Of a stretch of DNA of 64,000 bases, positions 43,881-52,878 are shown piece after piece. The stretch is taken from positions 1 to 64,000 of the forward strand of contig JAUHWG010000032.1 of assembly GCA_030424595.1 (NCBI GenBank), written 5' to 3'. The notes under the pieces were generated by a model, which had not been told where the DNA came from, did no database searches, and saw nothing but the letters and a program-made list of their open reading frames with translations. Both the position numbers and the translations under genes were made by a program. The first letter of the stretch is position 1; each line of letters begins with the position of its first letter. Source of the DNA: Polyangia bacterium (GTDB taxonomy: Bacteria > Myxococcota_A > Polyangia > Nannocystales > Nannocystaceae).

Positions 43881-44765
43881 ATGCGCGACGAGACGATTGT
43901 CACCGTAATCAACAAGTCCGATGACACGGGCTCAGGGCTGCAAAAAAAGGATGCATGCCTGGTCGTGATTTACGGCGCGGAGCTTGGGCGGAAATACAAT
44001 ATCCACGGCCGCGAGATGACGATCGGCCGGGCGACGCTCAACGACATCTGCGTGTCGCAGGACTCCGTGTCCCGCACCCACGCGAAGATCCATGTCGACG
44101 ACAGAGGCGTCCGGATCCGCGACAACGAGTCGACCAACGGCACCTACGTCAACGACCACAAGGTCCACGAGGCGTGGCTCAAGGACGGCGATCTGATCAA
44201 GATCGGCCGTTCGATCTTTAAGTTCCTGACCGGCGACAACATCGAGAGCTCGTACCACGAGGAGATCTATCGCCTGTCGACGGTCGACGGGCTCACCCAG
44301 ATCTTCAACAAGCGCTACTTCGTCGAGACCCTCGATCGCGAGCTGAGCCGGGCCCGTCGCTACGACCGGCCGCTCGCGCTGGTGATGTTTGACATCGACC
44401 ACTTCAAGGCGTGCAACGACACCTACGGCCATCGGGCGGGGGACTACGTGCTCCGTGAGATCGCGATGTTGGTCCGCGATCGGGCGCGCAAGGTCGACGT
44501 CGTCGCCCGCTACGGCGGCGAGGAGTTCGCGATCATCCTCCCCGAGATCGACCTCAGCGGCGCCGGGGTGATGGCCGAGAAGGTCCGCGCGCTCGTCGAG
44601 AACACCCGCTTCGTCTTCGAGGGTCGGCACATCCCGGTGACGATCTCGATCGGCGTCTCAGAACTCTCGCACACGCTCGCGAACTCCGACGACCTGATCA
44701 AGAGCGCCGACGCCCGCCTCTACAAGGCGAAAGAGGGCGGCCGGAACCGGGTCGTCGTCGACTGA
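43881..44765 (+). CDS. FHA-GGDEF diguanylate cyclase
   Basis: 294 residues. FHA domain about 30-115: MTIGRATLNDICVSQDSVSR and HAKI...NESTNGTYVN, the phosphothreonine-binding motifs. GGDEF domain about 135-294: DGLTQIFNKRYF, LVMFDIDHFKACNDTYGH, RYGGEEFAIILPE (active-site GGEEF at 212-216), and an RxxD inhibitory site at 203-206. It should make cyclic di-GMP and be addressed by a Ser/Thr kinase through the FHA domain, which fits the many kinases nearby (inference). ATG 43881 follows a region of tandem repeats; frame upstream of it is not protein-like. Confidence 0.9.
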   Translation: MRDETIVTVINKSDDTGSGLQKKDACLVVIYGAELGRKYNIHGREMTIGRATLNDICVSQDSVSRTHAKIHVDDRGVRIRDNESTNGTYVNDHKVHEAWLKDGDLIKIGRSIFKFLTGDNIESSYHEEIYRLSTVDGLTQIFNKRYFVETLDRELSRARRYDRPLALVMFDIDHFKACNDTYGHRAGDYVLREIAMLVRDRARKVDVVARYGGEEFAIILPEIDLSGAGVMAEKVRALVENTRFVFEGRHIPVTISIGVSELSHTLANSDDLIKSADARLYKAKEGGRNRVVVD

Positions 44766-44909
44766 GCGCGGGCCCGTGCTCGAAGGGCTCGTGAGCCCAC
44801 GCTGGGCCGCGGGGTCCTACCCGGGGCAGGGAGCTGCGAACGCGCACCGCGAGTTCACGCCGTCGCCGAGGTTCCGGTGGGGCTCGGGCGGGGGACGGGC
44901 CTGCACCGG

Positions 44910-45036
44910 CGGACGAGCACGGGCACCCGGCGGACGAGCACGGGCACCCGGCGGGCGAGCACGGGCACCCGTCGGGTCGGCGTCGGGTTGGCGTCGGGTT
45001 GGCGTCGGGTTGGTTGGCGTCGGGTTGGCGTCGGTT
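44910..45036 (+). repeat. Two tandem repeat arrays before mutL
   Basis: Three copies of a 21-base unit (CGGACGAGCACGGGCACCC plus GG) at 44910-44972, then five copies of an 11-base unit GGCGTCGGGTT at 44979-45036. The first array lies at the start of a possible upstream frame of mutL but gives no protein-like sequence. The 400 bases between the cyclase and mutL contain only these repeats. Confidence 0.85.
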
Positions 45037-45166
45037 GGTGTCAGGGCGGGCCGGGTGTCGGGGACCGCCCCGTCTCGCCTCGGATCTCCCTGTTGTCCCT
45101 CTCGCGTTGTGGGCGCCGCCGCCCGTCATGCTTGCTTCCGCGCCTCACGCTGGCCTACCTTGCCCT

Positions 45167-47521
45167 GTGGCCGTGGCCCGACAGCTCTCCCCTGCGCCCG
45201 AGGGCGCCCGTATCACCGTGCTCAACGCGGCGCTGGCCGATCAGATCGCCGCCGGTGAGGTCGTCGAGCGACCGGCGTCCGTGGTCAAGGAGCTGGTCGA
45301 GAACGCCGTCGACGCGGGGGCGACCCGGGTCGACGTCGAGCTCGTCGACGGCGGGCTCACGGCGATCCGCGTGATCGACAACGGCGGCGGGATCCACCCC
45401 GAAGATCTGCCGGTCGCGATCATGCGACACGGCACCAGCAAGGTCCGCGGCCCCGAGGATCTGGTCGACATCCAGACGCTGGGCTTTCGCGGGGAGGCCC
45501 TCGCGAGCATGGCCGCGGTCGCCCACCTGAGCCTCCGCTCGCGGCAGCGCGACGCCGCGGTCGGGGCGGAGATCCGGACGGTCCCCGGCGAGACGCCGAC
45601 GCCCTCGCCGGTCGGGATGCCGACCGGGACCCAGGTCGAGATCCGCGGGCTCTTCGCCAACGTCCCGGCGCGCCGCAAGTTCATGCGCTCCGAGGCGACT
45701 GAGGTCGGCCACTGCTCCGAGACCCTGCTCCGGATCGCCCTGGTCAACCCGACGGTCCACCTGACCCTGCGCCACGGCCGGAGGGAGCTGCTCAACCTCG
45801 CCGCCGGGACCCTCGACGTGCGGGTGGCTCAGGTGTTGGAGCGCCGGGCGAGCGGACCCTTCTTCGCCTTCTCGGGGGCGGAGGATCAGATCCAGCTCTC
45901 GGGGTGGCTCGCCGACCCGACCCGCGGGAGCGGCGGTCGCAGCGGGCTCTACATCGTCACCCGTCGGCGGGTGGTCCGTGAGCGCAACATCAGCCAGATC
46001 CTCGGCCAGGCCCTCGGGGAGGCGCTCCAGGCCAAGTCTCCGATCGGCTGCCTGATCGTCGAGCCGCCGCCCGCGACCGTCGACGTCAACGTCCACCCGC
46101 AGAAGTCGGAGATCCGCTTCAGCGATCCGCAGCGGGTGTACGCGGCGGTCCGGCGGATCCTCGCGGCGGAGCTCCCTCGGGCGCCCTGGTCCCCGGGGGG
46201 CGCTGCTGCCCCCAAAGACATGTCCTCGGGGGCGGAGGCGGATGCGGCCCCGAGGGCCCCTGCCGACGGCGGTGCGGGCGAGGCTATCGGTCGTTGGGCA
46301 GCGGCGCGCCCCGAGCCTGATGAGGTCTCGGTCCGCGGCGCCGAGGAGAGCCCTTCGCGGGGGGGAGCGGCGGCCCCTCGGCGGCGTGGAGCGGCAGGCC
46401 CCGCAGCGGTGCGCTCCGACGATGCCCGGCGGGTGGGAGGCCGTGGGATCGACAGCGAGCAGGGGCTCCGCGAGATCGTGCAAGCGGCCGCCGAGGCGCG
46501 TCTAGGGTGCTCTGGCGGAGCGAGCCCGTCGAGCCCGTCGAGCCCGACGAGCCCGACGAACCCGACGGCTCAGGCCGGACCGGCGAGCGTCGCTCAGGAC
46601 GCAGAACCGGCGATGAGCGGCGAAGCGGCTGGGGCCGCGTCTGGTGGAGGTTCTGGCGGCGGTTCTGGCGGAGGTTCTGGCCGCGGCTATCGCCTCAGCA
46701 CCCGCGCGCTCGACCTCAGCTACAGCGCCCACAAGCGGGAGGTCCGGGCCGCGGCGTCGGAGCTCCGCGGCACCCGTGACTACGAGCCGCCGGTCCAGGT
46801 AGACCCGCCCAGGCCGGGGATCGGGCCGCTCTTCGCCGGCGTCGCCATGCCTCTACACGCCGAGCTCGAGGATGAGCCCGAGGTCGACGAGGACGCTGAC
46901 GAGGCCGAGGCCGACGAGGGGGCGGAGCGTCCGCTGCCGCGCCTGCTCACCTGTCTCCCGGGTCCGGTCGCGATCTACCTCGATCCGGCGAACCGCGGCG
47001 AAGAGCCGGGCGAGGCGACATTGCTGGCGATCGATCTCCGGGCGCTGCGCTCGCACCTGGTCTTTCGCCGGTTGATGCGGGACCTCAAGGCGAGCCGCGC
47101 GTTGGCGGTCCAGGGCCTGCTCCAGCCGGTGGTCGTCCGCTGCCCGACAGGCGACGTCCGCCTCTGCGCCGACGCCAAGCAGGAGCTCCTCGATCTCGGG
47201 GTCGATCTCGACGCCTTCGGCGACGATGCGGTCGTCGTTCGCGGAGTGCCTGCGCATCTGCGTTCGTGCCTCGACGACGCCGACGTCACCGATCTGATCG
47301 CCCGCGTGATCCCCTGGCTGCGCCTGCGCTCGAGCGATCGTAAGCGGGCGGAGCCGCAGGCGCTGCTGAACGCGATCGCGGCGACGGCGGGGGCCCAGGA
47401 CCCCGCGCCGCGCCTGGCCAAGCGTTGGATCGCCGAGCTGGTCGAGGGCGGCGAGTCGCTCGACCAGGTCCCCGGGGTCCGGCGCTGGACCGCGTCGACG
47501 CTGCTGGGCGGGGGTGGATGA
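45167..47521 (+). CDS. mutL: DNA mismatch repair protein MutL
   Basis: About 784 residues. GHKL ATPase motifs: VKELVENAVDAG, VIDNGGGI, MRHGTSKV, LGFRGEALASM. MutL-specific VDVNVHPQKSEIRF marks the end of the N-terminal domain. A long low-complexity linker carries 9-base repeats (SPSSPSSPTSPT) and a GGGSGGGSGGG run. The C-terminal dimerisation domain is present, but the endonuclease motif DQHAxxER is replaced by LLAIDLRALRSHL. It therefore probably lacks nicking activity, which normally pairs with a MutH-type or other nicking system. GTG 45167 or 45173; the ORF further upstream runs through tandem repeats. TGA overlaps miaA. Confidence 0.9.
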   Translation: MAVARQLSPAPEGARITVLNAALADQIAAGEVVERPASVVKELVENAVDAGATRVDVELVDGGLTAIRVIDNGGGIHPEDLPVAIMRHGTSKVRGPEDLVDIQTLGFRGEALASMAAVAHLSLRSRQRDAAVGAEIRTVPGETPTPSPVGMPTGTQVEIRGLFANVPARRKFMRSEATEVGHCSETLLRIALVNPTVHLTLRHGRRELLNLAAGTLDVRVAQVLERRASGPFFAFSGAEDQIQLSGWLADPTRGSGGRSGLYIVTRRRVVRERNISQILGQALGEALQAKSPIGCLIVEPPPATVDVNVHPQKSEIRFSDPQRVYAAVRRILAAELPRAPWSPGGAAAPKDMSSGAEADAAPRAPADGGAGEAIGRWAAARPEPDEVSVRGAEESPSRGGAAAPRRRGAAGPAAVRSDDARRVGGRGIDSEQGLREIVQAAAEARLGCSGGASPSSPSSPTSPTNPTAQAGPASVAQDAEPAMSGEAAGAASGGGSGGGSGGGSGRGYRLSTRALDLSYSAHKREVRAAASELRGTRDYEPPVQVDPPRPGIGPLFAGVAMPLHAELEDEPEVDEDADEAEADEGAERPLPRLLTCLPGPVAIYLDPANRGEEPGEATLLAIDLRALRSHLVFRRLMRDLKASRALAVQGLLQPVVVRCPTGDVRLCADAKQELLDLGVDLDAFGDDAVVVRGVPAHLRSCLDDADVTDLIARVIPWLRLRSSDRKRAEPQALLNAIAATAGAQDPAPRLAKRWIAELVEGGESLDQVPGVRRWTASTLLGGGG

Positions 47522-48462
47522 GCGGGCTGCGGGCGCTCGCGCTGGTGGGCCCGACGGCGGCCGGGAAGTCTCGCCTCGGGATCGGGATCGCGGAGCGCTT
47601 CGGCCTGCCGATCCTCTGCTGCGACTCGGTCCAGGTCTACCGCGGGCTCGACATCGGCTCGGCCAAGCCGACCGCTGAGCAGCGCGGCCGGGTCCGCCAC
47701 GAGCTCCTGGATCTCGTCGACCCCGATCAGCACTTCAGCGCCGGCGACTACGCCCGAGCCGCCCACGAGCAGCTGGCGGCGGGCTGCGGCCTCTTCGTCG
47801 GCGGTACCGGCTTTTATCTCCGGGCCGCGGCCTGGACCAACAGCGGCGGCGACGGGGGGGAGAGCGGCGACGCCGGGGAGAAGGCGGCGCGGGCGGCCTT
47901 CATGACCGCGTGGGAGGCGAAGGAGGCGGCGGAGGAGGGATCGATCTACGCCGAGCTTCGCCGCCGTGATCAGGAGACCGCAGGGGAGATCCACCCGCGC
48001 AACCGCGTTCGCGCCCTGCGAGCGCTCTGGCTCTGTGAGGTCCACGGCCGGCCGGTTTCCGAGGTCCGGCGCGAGGATCCGCCGCGTCCGCGGATCGAGC
48101 TCGGCCTGATCGTTCTCGACCCTGGGACCGCGGAGGTCGATCGAGCGATCGACGCGCGCTGTGAGGCGATGCTCGCCGAGGGGTGGCTCGCTGAGGTGGA
48201 GATGCTCCGGCGAGCTGGGTATGATGCGCGCCACAAAGCGATGCGAAGCCTCGGTTATAGCCAGCTCCTCGAGGTCGTCGAGGGGCGTTCAGACCTCTCT
48301 GCGGCGACAGCCCTGATCAAAGCAGAGACCCGCCGCTACGCTCGGCGGCAGCGGACCTATTTCCGCTGGCAGTTGCCCGCCGCCTGGCGGGTCGAGCTCG
48401 CCTCACCCGGGGCGGCGCCGTGGTCTGCGATCGAGAGCTTCATCGCTGGAGGCGTCCCGTGA
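47518..48462 (+). CDS. miaA: tRNA dimethylallyltransferase
   Basis: 314 residues, normal length. P-loop VGPTAAGKSRLGI, CDSVQVYRGLDIGSAKPT, LLDLVDPDQHFSAGDYA, VGGTGFYLRA, and the KAMRSLGYSQL and RRYARRQRTYFR motifs near the C-terminus are all present. It transfers a dimethylallyl group to A37 of tRNAs reading UNN codons. A Gly/Glu-rich insert (SGGDGGESGDAGEK) lies after the GGTG motif. Start ATG overlaps the mutL stop; its own stop overlaps accA (GTGA). The mutL-miaA order is common in bacteria; the addition of accA is less usual. Confidence 0.95.
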   Translation: MSGLRALALVGPTAAGKSRLGIGIAERFGLPILCCDSVQVYRGLDIGSAKPTAEQRGRVRHELLDLVDPDQHFSAGDYARAAHEQLAAGCGLFVGGTGFYLRAAAWTNSGGDGGESGDAGEKAARAAFMTAWEAKEAAEEGSIYAELRRRDQETAGEIHPRNRVRALRALWLCEVHGRPVSEVRREDPPRPRIELGLIVLDPGTAEVDRAIDARCEAMLAEGWLAEVEMLRRAGYDARHKAMRSLGYSQLLEVVEGRSDLSAATALIKAETRRYARRQRTYFRWQLPAAWRVELASPGAAPWSAIESFIAGGVP

Positions 48463-49442
48463 GCAACGGCAGCAAAGTACTCGACTTCGAGCGGCCCATC
48501 GTCGAGCTCGAGAGCAAGATCCAAGAGCTCAAGGTCCTCTCGGAGGGCTCGGCGGGCTCGGCGGACATGAGCCACGAGATTTCCCGGCTCGAGCGCAAGG
48601 CGGCCGAGCTGCAAAAGGAGCGCTTCGCCTCGCTGACCCCGTGGGAGGGGCTCCAGCTCGCGAAGCACCCGGACAGGCCCTACACCCTCGACTACATCGG
48701 CGAGATCCTGACCGACTTCGTCGAGCTCCGCGGCGATCGTGCCTACGCGGACGACCCGGCGATCATCAGCGGCATGGGCCGCTTTGAGGGCAAGCCGCTC
48801 GTCGTCCTCGGCCATCAAAAGGGCCGCAACACCAAGGAGAACCTCTACCGGAACTTCGGCATGGCCCGCCCGGAGGGGTACCGCAAGGCGCAGCGGCTCT
48901 TCGAGCTCGCGGAGCGCTTCGCCCTGCCGGTGCTCTGCCTCATCGACACCGCCGGCGCCTACCCGGGGATCGGCGCCGAGGAGCGCGGCCAGTCCGGGGC
49001 GATCGCGACGTCGATCGAGATGATGACCCGCCTCAAGGTGCCGACGGTCTCGATCGTCATCGGCGAGGGGGGCTCCGGCGGCGCCCTGGCGATCGGCGTC
49101 ACCGATCGGATCCTGATGCTCGAGCACGCGGTGTACTCGGTGATCTCGCCGCGGGGCTGCGCCTCGATCCTGTGGAAGGATCCCGACGCGGAGCGGACCG
49201 CCGCCGAGCAGCTGCGGATGACCGCCTCGGATCTTAGCCAGCTCGGGATCTGCGACGAGATCATCCCCGAGGCGGTCGGCGGGGCCCACCGCGGGCTGAC
49301 GGTCACGGCGGCGGCGATCCAAGAGGCGCTCCGCCGACATCTCGGCGAGCTCGAGGCGCTCTCGGTCACCGAGCGGCTCGACCGTCGCTACGACAAATAC
49401 CGACGAATCGGCCACCTGGAGGTCGTTCCCGGGGCGATCTAG
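48459..49442 (+). CDS. accA: Acetyl-CoA carboxylase carboxyltransferase subunit alpha
   Basis: 327 residues. Typical alpha-subunit sequence: VLDFERPIVELESKIQELK, FVELRGDRAYADDPAIISGM, PEGYRKAQRLFELAERF, LPVLCLIDTAGAYPGIGAEE, VIGEGGSGGALAIGVTDRIL, VYSVISPRGCASILWKD. With the beta subunit (not in this window) it makes malonyl-CoA in the first step of fatty-acid synthesis. GTG 48459 overlaps the miaA stop. Confidence 0.97.
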   Translation: MSNGSKVLDFERPIVELESKIQELKVLSEGSAGSADMSHEISRLERKAAELQKERFASLTPWEGLQLAKHPDRPYTLDYIGEILTDFVELRGDRAYADDPAIISGMGRFEGKPLVVLGHQKGRNTKENLYRNFGMARPEGYRKAQRLFELAERFALPVLCLIDTAGAYPGIGAEERGQSGAIATSIEMMTRLKVPTVSIVIGEGGSGGALAIGVTDRILMLEHAVYSVISPRGCASILWKDPDAERTAAEQLRMTASDLSQLGICDEIIPEAVGGAHRGLTVTAAAIQEALRRHLGELEALSVTERLDRRYDKYRRIGHLEVVPGAI

Positions 49443-49461
49443 CCTGGGAGCGCTCGGTCCT

Positions 49462-51693
49462 GTGTACGAGCCCCTCGTTCTCGCCGCCGCCATCGTCCTG
49501 GGGATGACGCTCCTGCGTCTGGTCCGGCGGCCGAGCGGCACCCCGGTGCTCTTCACGATGATCATCGCCGCCGAGCTGGCGATGGCGGTGGCCGGCTTGG
49601 GCCCAGCGGCCCAGCCCTGGGGCATCGCCGCGATCTGTCTCTGCGGACTGACGGTGATCGTGCCGTGGCTCCTCGAGGGGGCGGCCAAGCGCCTCTTCGG
49701 CCGCGGGCAGATGGCGATGGCCGTGCGGGTGACGGGGCTGCGGTCGATGCTGATGCCGGGGGCCGGGCTCGCCCGTCAGCAGGAGATCCTCCGCGGCGTC
49801 AGCATCCTCGAGCGCGAGGGGGTCGACGCGGCCCTCCGCCACTTTCGCCGCCTGCTCCAGGAGACCGAGGATCGCCAGGAGGAGGCGGTGCTCCACGAGC
49901 AGATCGTGTCGATGCTCTTCTTCGCCCAGCGCTGGGGGGAGGCTATCGCCCACTACGAGGGCCACTTCCCGCTCGGCTTCGCCGCCCTGCGCCCCTCTCT
50001 CGCCCTCGGGCTCTTGCGGGCCTACGGCGAGACCGGGAAGATCGAGAGCGCCGCCGGGCTCCTGCGGGTCCTGGAGAGCGGGCCGATGGCGACCGACCCG
50101 GGCGGCTCCGACCTCCTGGGCCAAGCTCGCCTGACCTTCCTCGCCTACGCCGGGGAGCCGGGCTACGTCGAGCTCGCGATCGGCCACGACAAGCTCCTCG
50201 GGATGTCGGAGGCGAGCGGGGCGCTCTATCGCGGGATCGCCCTGGCCCGCGCAGGCTCGGTCGACCAGGCCGTCGTCGAGCTCACCCGCGTCGCGAGCCT
50301 CGCGGGCGCGAAGGACGAGCGGGTCGTCGCCGCCTCGAAGAGCGCGCTGCAGGAGGTGCGCGACGCCGCGGTCGAGGTCGCCCCGGAGCTGCGTCGCTAT
50401 GTCATCGCCGTGGGCGAGCGGCTGCGGGCGTTCCTCAGCGCTGAGCGGGCGCCGCGGCCGAAGGGGTCGATGGCCGCGACCTACAGCCTCGCGGCCCTGA
50501 TGATCGTCGGCTACGTCGCGGTGCTCTCCCGCGACGGCGGCGGCCTCGGCCTCGTCGCCCTCGGCGGCTTCACCGAGGGCCTGTGGAGCGCCGGCTCCTG
50601 GGGTCGCCTCTTCACCGCCCCCTTCATCCACGGCGATCTGATCACGCTGATCCTCGACCTCTACTCGATCTGGCTCGCGGGACATATCGTCGAGCGCCTG
50701 CAGGGGAGCGGGCGGATGCTCTCGATCGCCCTCGGCGGCGCCGCTGCGGGGCTCTGGGCGGCCTCGGTGATCGAGACCGAGCCGATGGCGATCCTCGCGG
50801 GCGGACCGGTGATGGCGGTGGCGGTGGTGGTCGGCGCTCTGTGGACGCTGGTGCCGGTGCGGCGCTGGACCATCTCCTCGCGGGCCCGTCGCTCGTTGAT
50901 GCTGACGCTCTTGCTGCTCCTCGGGGCGCAGCTCCTCGCCTGCATCCCGGCGATGGTCGGGCTCGACGTGATGCCCCTCTCGCTCGGCGCAGCGGCCCTG
51001 GTGGCGACGATCTTCGCGACCACGCTCGCCGGGCCCGAGTCGCCGCGTTGGCTCGGTCGGGTCTTCGCCGCGCTCGCCCTGGGGCTGGTCGGCGCGCTCG
51101 GCCTCGGCACATATCACGTGCTCGCCGAGGACGTGGAGGGCTACCTGCTCGCCCACCGCGAGGTCGAGATCACGGTCGAAGGGGTGCGGCTCGCCGTGCC
51201 CCACGGGTTTCGTCGCAACGCCGACCCCGATGACGACAAGGTAGGCCTCCCGCTGCCCTTCTACGACGGGCTCATCGACGACATCGCCCTCCACGGCGGG
51301 GGCCTCGTCCAGATCGCCGTCGCCTCGGGCGTCGAGGCCGACGGGATAGGCCTCCTCACGCTCGATCCGGGGCTCGCGCACGAGGTCACGATCCTCACCG
51401 AGGGATCGGTCCCGGAGGAGCTCCGCGGGCCGCTCGACGCCGCCGCGGGGAGCTGGCGCAGCTACCTCGTCTCGCGCAACGGCGACCTGGTCGCGCAGGT
51501 GGTCGAGCGGCGCGTGCCGGGCTCGGACAAGGTCGTCCTGCTGATCGCGGCGCCGCCGGAGACGGTCCCCCAGAGCGCGCCGATCTACGGGGCCATCCTG
51601 GCCGGGGCGAGCCCTGCGGAGGCGAACCTGGCGGAGGCGAGCCCTGCGGAGGCGAGCCCTGCGGAGGCTGCGAGCCCCCAGGACGCGACGTAG
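49462..51693 (+). CDS. Rhomboid-like membrane protein without rhomboid catalytic residues, with long helical N-terminal region
   Basis: 743 residues. Two N-terminal hydrophobic segments, then about 280 residues of TPR-like helices (VDAALRHFRRLLQETEDRQE, WGEAIAHYEGHFP). The rhomboid-like block begins near residue 350: LFTAPFIHGDLITLILDLYS, IWLAGHIVERLQGSGRM, AILAGGPVMAV. Where active rhomboids have HxxxxHxxxN and GxSG, this protein has H-xxxx-T-xxxx-D and GGP, so the catalytic Ser is absent. The C-terminal 180 residues look soluble, ending with a repeat of ASPAEA. GTG 49462 follows GGGAG at ten bases. It is probably a pseudoprotease with binding role (inference). Ends seven bases from the convergent YihY gene. 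Confidence 0.7.
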   Translation: MYEPLVLAAAIVLGMTLLRLVRRPSGTPVLFTMIIAAELAMAVAGLGPAAQPWGIAAICLCGLTVIVPWLLEGAAKRLFGRGQMAMAVRVTGLRSMLMPGAGLARQQEILRGVSILEREGVDAALRHFRRLLQETEDRQEEAVLHEQIVSMLFFAQRWGEAIAHYEGHFPLGFAALRPSLALGLLRAYGETGKIESAAGLLRVLESGPMATDPGGSDLLGQARLTFLAYAGEPGYVELAIGHDKLLGMSEASGALYRGIALARAGSVDQAVVELTRVASLAGAKDERVVAASKSALQEVRDAAVEVAPELRRYVIAVGERLRAFLSAERAPRPKGSMAATYSLAALMIVGYVAVLSRDGGGLGLVALGGFTEGLWSAGSWGRLFTAPFIHGDLITLILDLYSIWLAGHIVERLQGSGRMLSIALGGAAAGLWAASVIETEPMAILAGGPVMAVAVVVGALWTLVPVRRWTISSRARRSLMLTLLLLLGAQLLACIPAMVGLDVMPLSLGAAALVATIFATTLAGPESPRWLGRVFAALALGLVGALGLGTYHVLAEDVEGYLLAHREVEITVEGVRLAVPHGFRRNADPDDDKVGLPLPFYDGLIDDIALHGGGLVQIAVASGVEADGIGLLTLDPGLAHEVTILTEGSVPEELRGPLDAAAGSWRSYLVSRNGDLVAQVVERRVPGSDKVVLLIAAPPETVPQSAPIYGAILAGASPAEANLAEASPAEASPAEAASPQDAT

Positions 51694-51700
51694 AGGGCGC

Positions 51701-52654
51701 TCATCGAGCGTCAGGCTCCGTGGCGGGCTTCGGGTCCTCCGCCTCCGTCTTCGCCGCGGGCCCGGGACCGCTCAGGGTCGCGCCGCGGATCGGTACGACC
51801 GGCTTGCCCTGGATCGTCACGTAGGTCCGGGTGAGCTGAGCGCCGAAGAGGACGATCAGCGCGGAGTAGAAGGTCCAGACCATGACGACGACGAGCGTAC
51901 CCGCAGCCCCGTAGGCGGAGCCGACCCCAGCGCGGCCGATGTAGAGGCCGATCGCGTAGCGGCCGACGACGAAGAGGCCCGAGGTCATCGCCGCGCCGAT
52001 CCAGACGTCGCGCAGGGGGATCCTCGCGTCGGGGAGCCAGCGGAAGAGGGCGGCGAAGAGCCCGGTCATCATCAGCAGCGGGATGCTGAGGTCGACGATC
52101 CGCCAGGCGAAGCTGAGCTGGCCGAGGATCGGGTTGGCTTGGAGGGCGCTGAGCAGCGACGAGGCGATCACCAGCGCGAGGACCGCGGCGCCCATGAGGA
52201 TGACCAAGAGGAAGGAGCGGGCGCGCACCTTGAGGGTGCCGAGGAGCGGGCGTTTGGGCGGGACCAGGCCCCAGATCTGGTTGAGCGCACCCTGGAGCTG
52301 GGCGAACGCGGTGGTCGAGCCGACGACGAGGCCGATGATGCCGACGATGGCGGAGACGAAGCCGCCGCTGTTGGACTGTGCGTTCGCGAGGGCGAGCTTG
52401 GTCAGCTCGGCGGCCTCGGGGCTGAGCGTGTTGCTCAGGCTGACGAGCTCGCCGGACGCCGCCCGCTCGCCGAGGAAGACGCTCAGCATCCACATCGCGA
52501 CCAGGACGAGCGGGGCGATGGAGAGGAGGGTGTAGTAGGAGAGGGCCGCCGCGAGAACGAGGGGCTTCTCGACGAGGAATTCGCGGACCGAGCGGGTGAG
52601 CAGCGGGATGATCTGCAGCGCTCGCTTGGTCGCCGGTGGGAAGGGGTTGGCCAT
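51701..52654 (-). CDS. YihY/UPF0761-type membrane protein 2
   Basis: 317 residues. Hydrophobic segments include LVLAAALSYYTLLSIAPLVL, GGFVSAIVGIIGLVVGSTTA, SFLLVILMGAAVLALVIASS and VWIGAAMTSGLFVVGRYAIG. The YGAAGTLVVVMVWTFYSALI motif is typical of the family. The short C-terminal tail is charged. ATG 52654 is used because upstream residues are not protein-like and TACACT lies at 52679-52674 on the minus strand. Second paralogue in the window (first at 32951). Confidence 0.85.
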   Translation of the reverse strand: MANPFPPATKRALQIIPLLTRSVREFLVEKPLVLAAALSYYTLLSIAPLVLVAMWMLSVFLGERAASGELVSLSNTLSPEAAELTKLALANAQSNSGGFVSAIVGIIGLVVGSTTAFAQLQGALNQIWGLVPPKRPLLGTLKVRARSFLLVILMGAAVLALVIASSLLSALQANPILGQLSFAWRIVDLSIPLLMMTGLFAALFRWLPDARIPLRDVWIGAAMTSGLFVVGRYAIGLYIGRAGVGSAYGAAGTLVVVMVWTFYSALIVLFGAQLTRTYVTIQGKPVVPIRGATLSGPGPAAKTEAEDPKPATEPDAR

Positions 52655-52673
52655 CGTCGGGGCTGGGCCCGGC

Positions 52674-52679
52674 AGTGTA
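52674..52679 (-). promoter_or_regulatory. Candidate -10 element (TACACT) for YihY protein 2
   Basis: TACACT on the minus strand, 19 bases before ATG 52654. Confidence 0.3.
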
Positions 52680-52695
52680 GCCCCACACGGCCGAG

Positions 52696-52734
52696 GCGAA
52701 AGTCCCCTGCGAAAGTCCCCTGCGAAAGTCCCCT
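52696..52734. repeat. 13-bp tandem repeat, three perfect copies
   Basis: GCGAAAGTCCCCT at 52696-52708, 52709-52721 and 52722-52734, in the intergenic space upstream of YihY protein 2. Confidence 0.9.
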
Positions 52735-52878
52735 GCGCTCGCGGTCCGCTCGGCTCCGCCGAAGCGGGCTGTATGGACCGGTACGGCGGCGTTTCGTCGG
52801 AGCTAGGCGGGGAGGCGAGGTCTGGGGAGCGCACGGGGCCTCACTCCAGCCCGAGGGAGGCGGTGGGCTCCGCGGATC

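Noticed and set aside
44999..45166. N-terminal extension of MutL
   Set aside because: It runs through the tandem repeats and has no similarity to MutL N-termini, which begin only shortly before LADQIAAGEVVERPAS.
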